A DNA stretch of 64,000 nucleotides. It comes from Gammaproteobacteria bacterium. GTDB lineage: Bacteria; Pseudomonadota; Gammaproteobacteria; Nitrococcales; Nitrococcaceae. The translations under genes were made by a program, and so were the position numbers. Below, one piece after another: positions 48,935-56,914 of this stretch; position 1 is the first letter of the stretch; every line of letters begins with the position of its first letter. The DNA lies in contig JAUILK010000007.1 of assembly GCA_030433275.1 (NCBI GenBank), positions 36,238 through 100,237 of the forward strand, in the 5' to 3' direction. The notes under the pieces are model-generated. The model made no database searches, had not been told where the DNA came from, and worked only from the letters and a program-made list of their open reading frames with translations.

Positions 48935-49324
48935 ATGACGAGAATACGTTTATTACCGCTGGTCGCGGCGAGCATGCTGCTCGGCGCAACGTTCGCTGGA
49001 TCGTCTCCGGCGCGCGCTAACGATTATCTCGGCAACCCACACGCATTACCGGTAGCGCGCTACAGCTTCTTCTATGGCTACGGTCCCCATTCCTACCAAT
49101 ACCGTTACTCCGCACCCATGGGCGGCTACCAGCGCTTTCGACACGGCGGTTATCCGCGCTGGCAGCGGGGTTTCCGAAATCAGGGCTTCTACTACCAGCG
49201 CTTCAAGCGCGGCCCTCGCTTCCGGGGTCCCCGTTTCGGCAATTTTTATTCCGGTGGAAACCGTTTTTTCAAAAGGCCTCGTCAAAGAAGCCATCGTGGT
49301 GGCCGTGGCTTTCACCGACATTAA
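48935..49324 (+). CDS. Secreted Arg/Gly/aromatic-rich protein, no recognised family
   Basis: ATG 48935 has GGAAGGAG upstream. After an Ala-rich signal peptide (about 1-28, PARA-ND) the mature protein of about 100 residues is almost wholly Arg, Gly, Tyr, Phe, Pro and His, with irregular repeats such as GFRNQGFYYQRFKRG and GPRFRGPRFG, ending RGGRGFHRH. It is strongly basic and probably disordered. I know no family. Being divergent from the glycine-zipper gene, it may share regulation with the two-component operon. Confidence 0.65.
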   Translation: MTRIRLLPLVAASMLLGATFAGSSPARANDYLGNPHALPVARYSFFYGYGPHSYQYRYSAPMGGYQRFRHGGYPRWQRGFRNQGFYYQRFKRGPRFRGPRFGNFYSGGNRFFKRPRQRSHRGGRGFHRH

Positions 49325-49828
49325 AGGACGGAGCCACCATCACAGCAACGAACCGCTACGGGAGGCCTGGAAATGGTACGCAAGAAATCGTACTTGAAAA
49401 AACGCCGGTCACCCTGTAGATGGCAGCACCCTTCGAAAGATCCTGAAAATCAGCTGCAAGTTGGCCGCGAGGACAGGATTCAAGCGGGGAATTTTCTTTT
49501 TTCGCTTACGAAACAGACATGGTCAAATCGTGATGATTGCCTTGCAACAAGGAATAGCGTAATCACCATCTCCAGAATCCTAGCAGTTCCACCAAGTGCG
49601 AACGCATCACGGCATCGAATCGGCAGCCGCAATGGCCAGAATGCTGATCGCGATCACCTGCAAAGGTGTCTCACATCCTACCTGGCCAATCCTGAGTCTG
49701 GTGGGAAAAAGCGTATTTTGTGGAGGAATTTCAGATTGGCCGCTTCTTTCCCAATAAGCGCGCCGCGCTAAAAGTAGAGCGATGCTGCCGCGCGGACACC
49801 GCCCGCCCGGCTGCTTGTCGCCTGATTG
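49325..49828. other. Intergenic region, no supported gene
   Basis: About 500 bases between the secreted basic protein and the receiver protein. A 132-codon open frame on the plus strand (49373-49771) has no ribosome site or family pattern. It lies after the 3' ends of both flanking genes, so termination signals would be expected, but no T-tailed hairpin is obvious. Confidence 0.45.
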
Positions 49829-50998
49829 CTACTCCCAACGCTCCAAGCGCGCGAGGATTCTTTCCAACCAGCCTTCAGCGGGTTGCCACTCAGGCGCCGC
49901 CGCTGGTTCGGTGGGCAAAATAAGGCGGAAACCCTTTTGGATGGGACCATCCAAAACCGGCTGCAGGCTACCGCCATGATGATAGGCGATGAGATAGGCG
50001 CTCAAATGTTCCGGAGCCACATCCAAACCCGATGCCCCCTCCGGTGCCTGAGAATTGCTCGGACTGCGGAAAGTCATGCTGGTGGCCGCCGCTTCCCCAT
50101 ATAATCTTCCGGGTTCGCAGAGCACCTCTACGGCCGTTTCCTCGCTCCCAGCGCTCATCCGGCATAAGCTGGCAACAAGCGAATGCGCCAGAGCACCATT
50201 GACGAGCATAGGCTGGGCCCCGTCGATTTCCTGCACGCTCACCTGGCACGCCGTTGGCGCGGCCTCTTCGATCAGGCGGGCGGGGCTAATCTGTGCATCG
50301 AAGGCATCCCGAGCCTCGCTCGACTCAGTGGTGTGAATGAGCGCATCAACCAGCCCCAGCGTGTGCCGGATCTCGGTTTCGGTCATACTCCACAGATCGA
50401 GTTGTTCCGGAGCAATCAGCCTACCACGATAGCTTGCGGTAACATTGGCCTCCAGGTAGGCAGCGACGGCCGTCATGGCATTGCGTATATGGGTAAAGCT
50501 GCCGGCCATGATGACCAGATCACGAACGCGATTCACTTCGATCAAACGCTGCCACACGCTCAGCTTTTCCTCCAATAGCAATGAGCGTTCCAGCCTAAGC
50601 CGGTGGATTTCCAAAGCTTGGTCCAGCTCAGTCCGTAGCTGCCGAATGTCCCATGGTTTGGTAATGTAGCGAAAAATCTCACCCCGATTGACGGCCTCGA
50701 TTGCCTCCTCCAGATCCGAGTACGCTGTCGTCAGCAGACGCACGATTTCAGGCCAGTCTTCGCGAACACGGCGCAGCAGATCGACCCCAGTCTGTCCCGG
50801 CATGCGCTGGTCTGTGATCAGAACACCGATCTCCTCGCCATACACTTCCAACACTCCCAAGGCCTCCGAGACGCTGGAAGCGGTATGTACAGGCAGCGCC
50901 TCGTCCGCGACCGCGCGGCGGAAGTATTTCAGCGCCTTCTCCTCGTCGTCCACATAGAGAACCGCATATCTCGTCATAGCGCGTGTACTAACATCCAT
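49829..50998 (-). CDS. Response regulator with degenerate kinase domain (PhcQ-like position)
   Basis: Receiver at 10-130 with acidic pocket VDDE and phospho-acceptor Asp63 in ITDQRMP, and RYITKPWD. A helical H-box-like segment SFTHIRNAMTAV (His170) follows, then an ATPase-like tail without a recognisable N box Asn or DxGxG, ending GFRLILP. The ATPase is probably inactive, so it likely serves as a phospho-acceptor or scaffold. ATG 50998 lies 16 bases after the preceding gene; ATG 50977 is an alternative. Last gene of the four-gene methyltransferase-kinase cluster. Confidence 0.75.
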   Translation of the reverse strand: MDVSTRAMTRYAVLYVDDEEKALKYFRRAVADEALPVHTASSVSEALGVLEVYGEEIGVLITDQRMPGQTGVDLLRRVREDWPEIVRLLTTAYSDLEEAIEAVNRGEIFRYITKPWDIRQLRTELDQALEIHRLRLERSLLLEEKLSVWQRLIEVNRVRDLVIMAGSFTHIRNAMTAVAAYLEANVTASYRGRLIAPEQLDLWSMTETEIRHTLGLVDALIHTTESSEARDAFDAQISPARLIEEAAPTACQVSVQEIDGAQPMLVNGALAHSLVASLCRMSAGSEETAVEVLCEPGRLYGEAAATSMTFRSPSNSQAPEGASGLDVAPEHLSAYLIAYHHGGSLQPVLDGPIQKGFRLILPTEPAAAPEWQPAEGWLERILARLERWE

Positions 50999-51014
50999 AA
51001 ATTAAACAACAGAA

Positions 51015-52205
51015 TCAGCTCCGATCGGCGCCCTTATCGGCCACTACTGTGGGAAAAACCAGGTCGAAGCGCGTGTATACGGACAGTATGCTGTGACAGC
51101 TGATCGTACCTCCGAAGCTTTCCATGACGCGGCGACAAAAACCAAGGCCAATGCCCACTCCCTTGCCGCTACCCGAAAAACTGGCGAAGTCCTCGAAAAT
51201 TTCGGGCAACACCTTCGGATCGATACCGGTACCGGTATCTTCGAAATGAAGCGTATTATTTGTCTCGCCGCGACTTATCCAAATACGTATCCGTCCCTTG
51301 CCCGCGCTGGTGATGGCTTTAAGCGCATTGCGCATGAGGTTGTGCAGGACAAACACCATCAGTCCGCGTGAGCCGCGGAAATGGAAACTCGGCTGGACCT
51401 GGCAGTGCACCCACTCCCGCTGATTGGCCTGGAACGGAAAATCTTGCAGGGCGCTCTCAACGCACTCACCCATCTGGCAAATCTCAAAAGCGGTAGGATC
51501 GATGCGCTTGCCACCGCAATTCGCCAACAATAGGTCGATGATGGTGTTCGTCCGATCCACGACCCGGCGAATGCTGGCGATCGATTCTTCGAGGGCAAGC
51601 TTATGCGATTCCCGCAGAGGCTCGACCGGTGCTCCAGCCTCACAAGCCCAGCGATGGCCATCGAGGATACGCGGGAGGTAACGCTCGATGCCCATGGCGA
51701 CGGAATGGATACTGAGCAGCGGGGTGCGCATTTCGTGCGCGATGTGGCTTGCCACTGAAAGCATGCTCTTACGCCGCTCGTTCAGCAGTTCCCGTTCGTG
51801 ACTTCGCTCGCGATGCAGCTCCAGTGCATTATTCAACTCGCCACGCAAGAGATCCAGATCCCAAGGCTTGGTGATATAGCGCCACACCTCACCGCGATTG
51901 ACCGCGGCAATAGCATCATCGATGTTCGTATATGCAGTGGTCAGCAACCGCACGATATGAGGGTAACGCGCTTTTGTTTCGGTCAGCAGCGAAATACCAT
52001 CACTGACGGGCATTCTCTGATCTGTTAACAGGACCGCAATGCGCATGCCGTGCTGTACCAGTATCTCGTTGGCCTCGGCACCGCTGCCGGCCGTGAGAAT
52101 ATTGAACTCCCGATTGAAGCAACGTGCGAAATACTTCAAAGCCTTAGTCTCGTCATCGACGAAGAGTACGACTGGCCGTTTATGCGGTTCGCTCACATAC
52201 ACCAC
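51015..52205 (-). CDS. Receiver-histidine kinase hybrid (PhcR-like)
   Basis: Receiver at 12-128 (VDDE pocket, Asp62 in LTDQRMP, KPW) is followed by a cytoplasmic kinase with H box SHIAHEMRTPLLSIHS (His157), N box HNLMRNALKAI and G boxes FEDTGTGIDP and GVGIGLGFCRRV. Receiver-first, kinase-second architecture is that of Ralstonia PhcR. The start is one of several GTGs (52205, 52202, 52196) overlapping the upstream gene by up to 26 bases. The receiver closely resembles that of the next gene, pointing to duplication. Confidence 0.82.
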   Translation of the reverse strand: MVYVSEPHKRPVVLFVDDETKALKYFARCFNREFNILTAGSGAEANEILVQHGMRIAVLLTDQRMPVSDGISLLTETKARYPHIVRLLTTAYTNIDDAIAAVNRGEVWRYITKPWDLDLLRGELNNALELHRERSHERELLNERRKSMLSVASHIAHEMRTPLLSIHSVAMGIERYLPRILDGHRWACEAGAPVEPLRESHKLALEESIASIRRVVDRTNTIIDLLLANCGGKRIDPTAFEICQMGECVESALQDFPFQANQREWVHCQVQPSFHFRGSRGLMVFVLHNLMRNALKAITSAGKGRIRIWISRGETNNTLHFEDTGTGIDPKVLPEIFEDFASFSGSGKGVGIGLGFCRRVMESFGGTISCHSILSVYTRFDLVFPTVVADKGADRS

Positions 52206-54834
52206 TCTGCACCTTGCTGTCTGTCTGGGTCAGCTCATCCGCTGCCGGCAAATCAAAAGTGAACTCGGTCCAGGCACCTTCTTCGCTGCGTACACAAAGC
52301 TCGCCACCGTGGTTGCGAACGATGGTCTGACAGACACTCAAACCCATACCCATGCCCTCGCCCACATCTCGGGTGGTATAGAAGGGATCGAAAACGCGCT
52401 CCAGTACATCGGCCGGTATACCGGTGCCGTTATCGCGGACGCTGACGTAGATACGCCCGCTATCCTCTTCGGCTCGTATGTGGATTTCGCCAGCTCTCTG
52501 CTCCGCTACGGCCCGCACGGCTTTGATGGCATTACCGATCAGATTCACTAGAACCTGGACGATGTGATTGCGCGACCCCTTGACACAGCAGCTCTCGTCA
52601 ATCTCGTTGTACACAGCCACGTCGCGACGTTCGTGGGCGAGCATCTGGACCGCGCCTTGTACGGCTTTGGCAGCATCGAACGTCTGCTGCTCACCCTTTG
52701 AAGGATACGCAAAAGCACGTAGCTCAGAGACGATGCCGCGGATACGCTGCATGCCCTCGTCGATGTCGCCGATGATCTCGCTGAGTTCCTCATCACCGGT
52801 GATCGTGCGGTCGTTTTTCACCACATCCAGAGCGGTCAGTGCGTAATTCAGCGGGTTGTTGACCTCGTGCAGAAGCCCGGCCGAAAGACGGCCTAGCGCA
52901 TTGATCTTTTCACTGTGCAGGAGTTGATTCTGGGTCTGCGTGAGCTCATCCAAAGTAGTCCGCAGTTCCTCGTTGCGTAACTGCAGATCCTGCTCCAGTT
53001 TGGCGGAGCGCAGTAGGTTGTGTAGTCGCGTCTGCACCTCGATACCGCTGAACGGCTTGGTGAGGAAGTCGTCTGCGCCGTTCTCGAGTGCTGTCAGCTT
53101 GGTGGTCTCGTCGGCGCGGGCAGTGAGTAATACGATTCGTATCGAACGGGTCTGCGCAGATTCTTTGATACGGCGGCAGATCTCCAAACCATCGATCTCG
53201 GGCAGCATCAAATCGAGCACCATAAGATTCGGGCGCTGACTTTGCGCGAGCGCCAATCCTTGCTGCCCATCGCTTGCCTTGAGCACGTTATATTCCCGCG
53301 CGAGCAACTCGACCAGATAACGCTGCATGTCCGGCTCATCGTCCACCACCAAAACTGTTGCCCGCTCATTATTCGTAACGGCATCCGTAGCGGCTGGGGA
53401 CTCATCGATGCCCGTCGGCGGCATCCAGGGCACGCTCGGCACTGCGGCCAGTTCCTGCCAAGGCGCGGCGCTAGCGGGCTCAGCAAGGCTATCTTCGGTG
53501 GCCGTCTGCGCGCCGGATTTATCCTCAACAGGCACCAACGGAAGCCGAATCGTTATGGCTGTGCCGGCACCCAGCCTTGACTGAATGTTGGCTGAACCGT
53601 CATGTTTTTCTGTGATCTCTTTCACGAGCGCGAGGCCCAGCCCCGTGCCAACGTATTTTCGAGTTGCCGAGCTGTCCGCTTGGCGAAACCGATCAAATAC
53701 GAACGGCAAATCAGTTTCGCTGATGCCGATACCCGTATCCTGGACCGTCACTTGCGCTTGATCCGGTGCAACCTCGGCACTGATGCGGACGCTACCCCCA
53801 GCATTGGTAAACTTAAACGCATTACTCAGCAGGTTGAAAAAGACTTTCTCTAATGCACTGCGATCACCTCGGATAGGGATCGGATTGTCGGGAAACCGCT
53901 GATTGAATGTAATGCCCCGTGATTTGGCGAGCGGTTCAACAGCCTTTACGATACTCCTCAACAGCGCAGCCAGATCAAGTGGCCGACAATCCAGCTTGAC
54001 ACCGCTTTCCTCCAGCCGAATGACCTCGAGTAAATCGTTCACTAACCGCAGCAACCGATGCGCATTGCCATGAATGATGTCCAATTGATTGGCAATAATC
54101 GCCGGAATATCGGCACGTTTTTGAAGCAAATCCTCCACCGGCGCGAGAATCAGTGTCAAAGGCGTGCGCAACTCGTGGCTGACATTGGCAAAAAATTCGG
54201 ATTTGAGACGATCCAGCTCCGCCAACTCTTTATGACGCGCATCAAGCTCGAAATTAAGCCGAAACTCCGTGAAGCGTCGACGCCGATTGAAATACACGGC
54301 AGTAGCACTGATAACGCCAGTAAGGATGAGAAAGTAAAGGTTGTTATAGAGCAATGCTGAATTAATCGGCTCTTCGGTCCGGCTCATACAAGCTACTAGA
54401 TAGAGCGCAAGACTAGCGCAGGCGAGTATCGCAACTTCCCATACGGTGACCGGAAGCAACACGCCCATGCCGAGGATCGCCAAATTCAGCCCGGCATAAT
54501 AGGTGGAGGAGTAACCTTCAGTCAGGTAGATCATATAGCAGATGATTGCCTGGGGAATTATCAGCCAGGCCATCGTGAGAACCCGAATATTGTCACGGCC
54601 ATTTCCACTGAAGTGCAACGCCAAAATGACCAGGAGAACTATATCTCCAAGCGCACGCAGCAGTAGGAACTCGCCGAAGAACTGACGGTATACGACCAGA
54701 TCTAGGGACACCCCGGCAGGAATCAAAACAAGGGCAAGCACACAGCCGATCCTGGAAAATCGCAAACGGGCCGAACGATCCTCTTCAGCCCAAGCACGCT
54801 CGACGGCCGGATCAATATTCATGCGATTCGGCAT
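52180..54834 (-). CDS. Six-TM kinase-receiver-kinase hybrid sensor (PhcS-like position)
   Basis: 884 residues: six TM helices (about 28-182); kinase 1 with H box VSHELRTPLTLIL (His220), N box NLLSNAFKFTN and G2 GTGLGLALVKEI; Pro/Ala-rich linker (440-490); receiver (492-610) with Asp541 in VLDLMLP and KPF; coiled coil; kinase 2 with H box LLHEVNNPLNYA (His656), N box LVNLIGNAIKAV and G boxes DNGTGIP and GMGMGLSVC. Both kinase cores look active. ATG 54834 has AAGGA upstream and overlaps the methyltransferase gene by 23 bases. Its membrane domain would be the sensor for a lipid-like signal, by inference. Confidence 0.85.
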   Translation of the reverse strand: MPNRMNIDPAVERAWAEEDRSARLRFSRIGCVLALVLIPAGVSLDLVVYRQFFGEFLLLRALGDIVLLVILALHFSGNGRDNIRVLTMAWLIIPQAIICYMIYLTEGYSSTYYAGLNLAILGMGVLLPVTVWEVAILACASLALYLVACMSRTEEPINSALLYNNLYFLILTGVISATAVYFNRRRRFTEFRLNFELDARHKELAELDRLKSEFFANVSHELRTPLTLILAPVEDLLQKRADIPAIIANQLDIIHGNAHRLLRLVNDLLEVIRLEESGVKLDCRPLDLAALLRSIVKAVEPLAKSRGITFNQRFPDNPIPIRGDRSALEKVFFNLLSNAFKFTNAGGSVRISAEVAPDQAQVTVQDTGIGISETDLPFVFDRFRQADSSATRKYVGTGLGLALVKEITEKHDGSANIQSRLGAGTAITIRLPLVPVEDKSGAQTATEDSLAEPASAAPWQELAAVPSVPWMPPTGIDESPAATDAVTNNERATVLVVDDEPDMQRYLVELLAREYNVLKASDGQQGLALAQSQRPNLMVLDLMLPEIDGLEICRRIKESAQTRSIRIVLLTARADETTKLTALENGADDFLTKPFSGIEVQTRLHNLLRSAKLEQDLQLRNEELRTTLDELTQTQNQLLHSEKINALGRLSAGLLHEVNNPLNYALTALDVVKNDRTITGDEELSEIIGDIDEGMQRIRGIVSELRAFAYPSKGEQQTFDAAKAVQGAVQMLAHERRDVAVYNEIDESCCVKGSRNHIVQVLVNLIGNAIKAVRAVAEQRAGEIHIRAEEDSGRIYVSVRDNGTGIPADVLERVFDPFYTTRDVGEGMGMGLSVCQTIVRNHGGELCVRSEEGAWTEFTFDLPAADELTQTDSKVQSGVCERTA

Positions 54835-56236
54835 TTGCTTCCTTGAAGATCTTCAAAAAGATATTGATCCCGGTTTTGTCTACAAAAACCTCTCTCCGGC
54901 CAAGATCTTCGGAAATCTTCAACATTTGGCGTTCATCTCGATAAATTAGATACCATTCGAGCAAATATTCCATCCAGTACCGAGTTGGATTGTTCGGATG
55001 CACATTGGTAGCCAAAATCTCGCTGTCCGGGCAGCTCCACTGGCAGAAAAGACTGAGCAACCGCGTGCACACTCGATCTGACAAATAATCGAAAAGCCCC
55101 GCACAGTAGACGATATCGAATGCCTCCGTGTAGTCTTCTTCTTCCCCTTTTTGCGAAGCACGCTTAAGTAATTTGTGTACAGAATCATGACTGTATTCGA
55201 TTTCCGGTCGAATACCGTTTACTTGGCTGGCCTCTTCAAGCCTATTTTTGGTGTATTCAAGAGTCTGCTCGCTGAAATCAACCAGCTTGATCCGACACTG
55301 TGCCATTAAAGGCTCACTGCGAATTAATTGCTGAAGCTCTATCGCCGGCCCACAGCCGATATTGAGTATGCGCGGTTGTTCGCGGCGCTCTAGTGTTTTA
55401 TGGACGCGCTCTCGTAGCCAATCCACCAATATGTCGATGCGGTTGCGGTGGGCTTGGGCCGGCCCGGTGCCGAGATAAAGCGTGTTGATGAGCTGCGCAT
55501 AGATAGTCGGACCCTCCTGCGGTTCACGCAGCATCATGTTGACCATCTCGTAGTCGCCGGCATAGCCGAGCGGCTTGTGATAGGCTCGATGGACAAACGG
55601 CGCCCGCATAAGCAGTGGGTGCAGATCACGCTGGACATAACGGGAATGAGTGGTTCGTTCTTCGTCCGAGACTTCTGCGGCAACCTCTTCAAAGCGCTCG
55701 AACATCTCGGATAACCGAGGCAATAAGGGTTCGGCGAGAGAGGCAAGCAGCTCCCGCTGCTCTTCGGTTCCAGATGCACCGTCGCTAGGGTCGCTTTCAA
55801 TATCCACATGCTCAAGCCAACGGTTCAGCTCAGTCAGAAAAGAGCGAATCCGCGACACGATCAGCTGATAGCTTGGGCGTATCCGATGCGAGTCCTGCCA
55901 ATCTTCTATGAATGACACCACCTCTTGCTGAACCCTGCGGTCATCGCCGATCAATCCCCGCAGATCGGACCAGGCATCCACCAGCCGCGCCGAAACGATC
56001 AGCATCAATCCAGTGTTGACAAGATTAGTGACGACAGCTCGGCCGCTATAGACGACTCGCTCGCCGCTGCGGATCTCCATACCCTCCAGCACTTCGCTGA
56101 GCTGAACGATTGAGTAGGGATTGTAGACCTCGAAAATCAACGTCGTGCGGGAGAGTTTTAACAAGGAACCGCGTGCCTGCAGACCCTGACTGTTTCGGAA
56201 GACAATAAGGTTGCTCAGATTACGCTTCGCAGCCAC
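54812..56236 (-). CDS. PhcB-like SAM methyltransferase (3-hydroxy fatty-acid methyl ester type)
   Basis: The 474 residues begin with a PilZ-like beta domain (about 8-88) lacking the RxxxR and D/NxSxxG c-di-GMP motifs. A helical middle region follows, with RDLHPLLMRAPFVHRAYHKP and GYAGDYEMVNMML, then a class I SAM fold with motif I ILNIGCGPAIE (290-299), acidic motif LVDFSEQTLEYTK and DIVYCAGLFDYLSD. This layout is that of proteins named for extracellular-factor 3-hydroxypalmitate methyl ester synthesis (PhcB). The GTG at 56236 follows GGAGGG. It is the first gene of a four-gene signalling cluster; the actual product is inferred. Confidence 0.8.
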   Translation of the reverse strand: MAAKRNLSNLIVFRNSQGLQARGSLLKLSRTTLIFEVYNPYSIVQLSEVLEGMEIRSGERVVYSGRAVVTNLVNTGLMLIVSARLVDAWSDLRGLIGDDRRVQQEVVSFIEDWQDSHRIRPSYQLIVSRIRSFLTELNRWLEHVDIESDPSDGASGTEEQRELLASLAEPLLPRLSEMFERFEEVAAEVSDEERTTHSRYVQRDLHPLLMRAPFVHRAYHKPLGYAGDYEMVNMMLREPQEGPTIYAQLINTLYLGTGPAQAHRNRIDILVDWLRERVHKTLERREQPRILNIGCGPAIELQQLIRSEPLMAQCRIKLVDFSEQTLEYTKNRLEEASQVNGIRPEIEYSHDSVHKLLKRASQKGEEEDYTEAFDIVYCAGLFDYLSDRVCTRLLSLFCQWSCPDSEILATNVHPNNPTRYWMEYLLEWYLIYRDERQMLKISEDLGRREVFVDKTGINIFLKIFKEANAESHEY

Positions 56237-56914
56237 GGCGAAATTGCCCTCCAGGCATTAGATAAGCGCATAAAATCACTACAATTGGCACGATCGCCGC
56301 ACTACCTAATTGAGCTCCGGCCAAATTACGCTCACGTTACACCCTCAGCCAACGAAACCGTTGTTGAGGGCGATCTCCATGATCCAAACGCCGTAGATTG
56401 GGTAGCCTTCTCCCCGAGCGATGTATCCTGCTCCATTGCGCGCTTTCACACTTGAAATTTCGTCCGATACCGCCGCCCATTGGCACGCCAAAATCTCGCC
56501 GCAGGCGAAGGAATCAGTCACTTTTTTTATTAGTGAGTCACTCTAACCGTAGCATGTTGCCTCTTGCAGGATATCCAGGTTACAAGCCAGGTCAACGCGG
56601 CAGTCGTGCATGTGTGATGAAGTTCTAATATTTTTAGCAAAGCGGCCTATTTGAATTGCGCTTCTTGTTGCTTCTTTCGTTAATTGTGACAGGTAGGATG
56701 CTGCTAGACGGGGTTGGATTTCTTCCGCGGACCTCAATATACCCGCTTTAGTTGACGCAGTAGCATTCCGCCGGCACGTTCTTCGGACCTGATTCTTACC
56801 GCCATCTCAGTGGGCTTCAGGAAACACCTCAGGCATATCGATCAAAGGCTGGAAAAATTTCAGTCGGATAAGCAGCAAACCACGCCGGAAGTTGGGCACG
56901 TCCTCGGGGCGCTC
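56237..56914. other. Promoter region of the methyltransferase-kinase cluster
   Basis: About 680 bases after mltF with no supported gene. It holds an imperfect inverted repeat CCCTCA-gc-CAACG/CGTTG-t-TGAGGG (56342-56370), about 106 bases before the methyltransferase start, and a small palindrome AGTGAGTCACT (56532-56542). The first 100 bases after mltF carry an in-frame, protein-like continuation of that gene (see findings). A 64-codon minus-strand frame (56543-56737) is unsupported. Confidence 0.5.

Noticed and set aside
49373..49771. 132-codon frame between the basic secreted protein and the receiver protein
   Set aside because: No ribosome site, mixed composition, no similarity recognised; left as intergenic.
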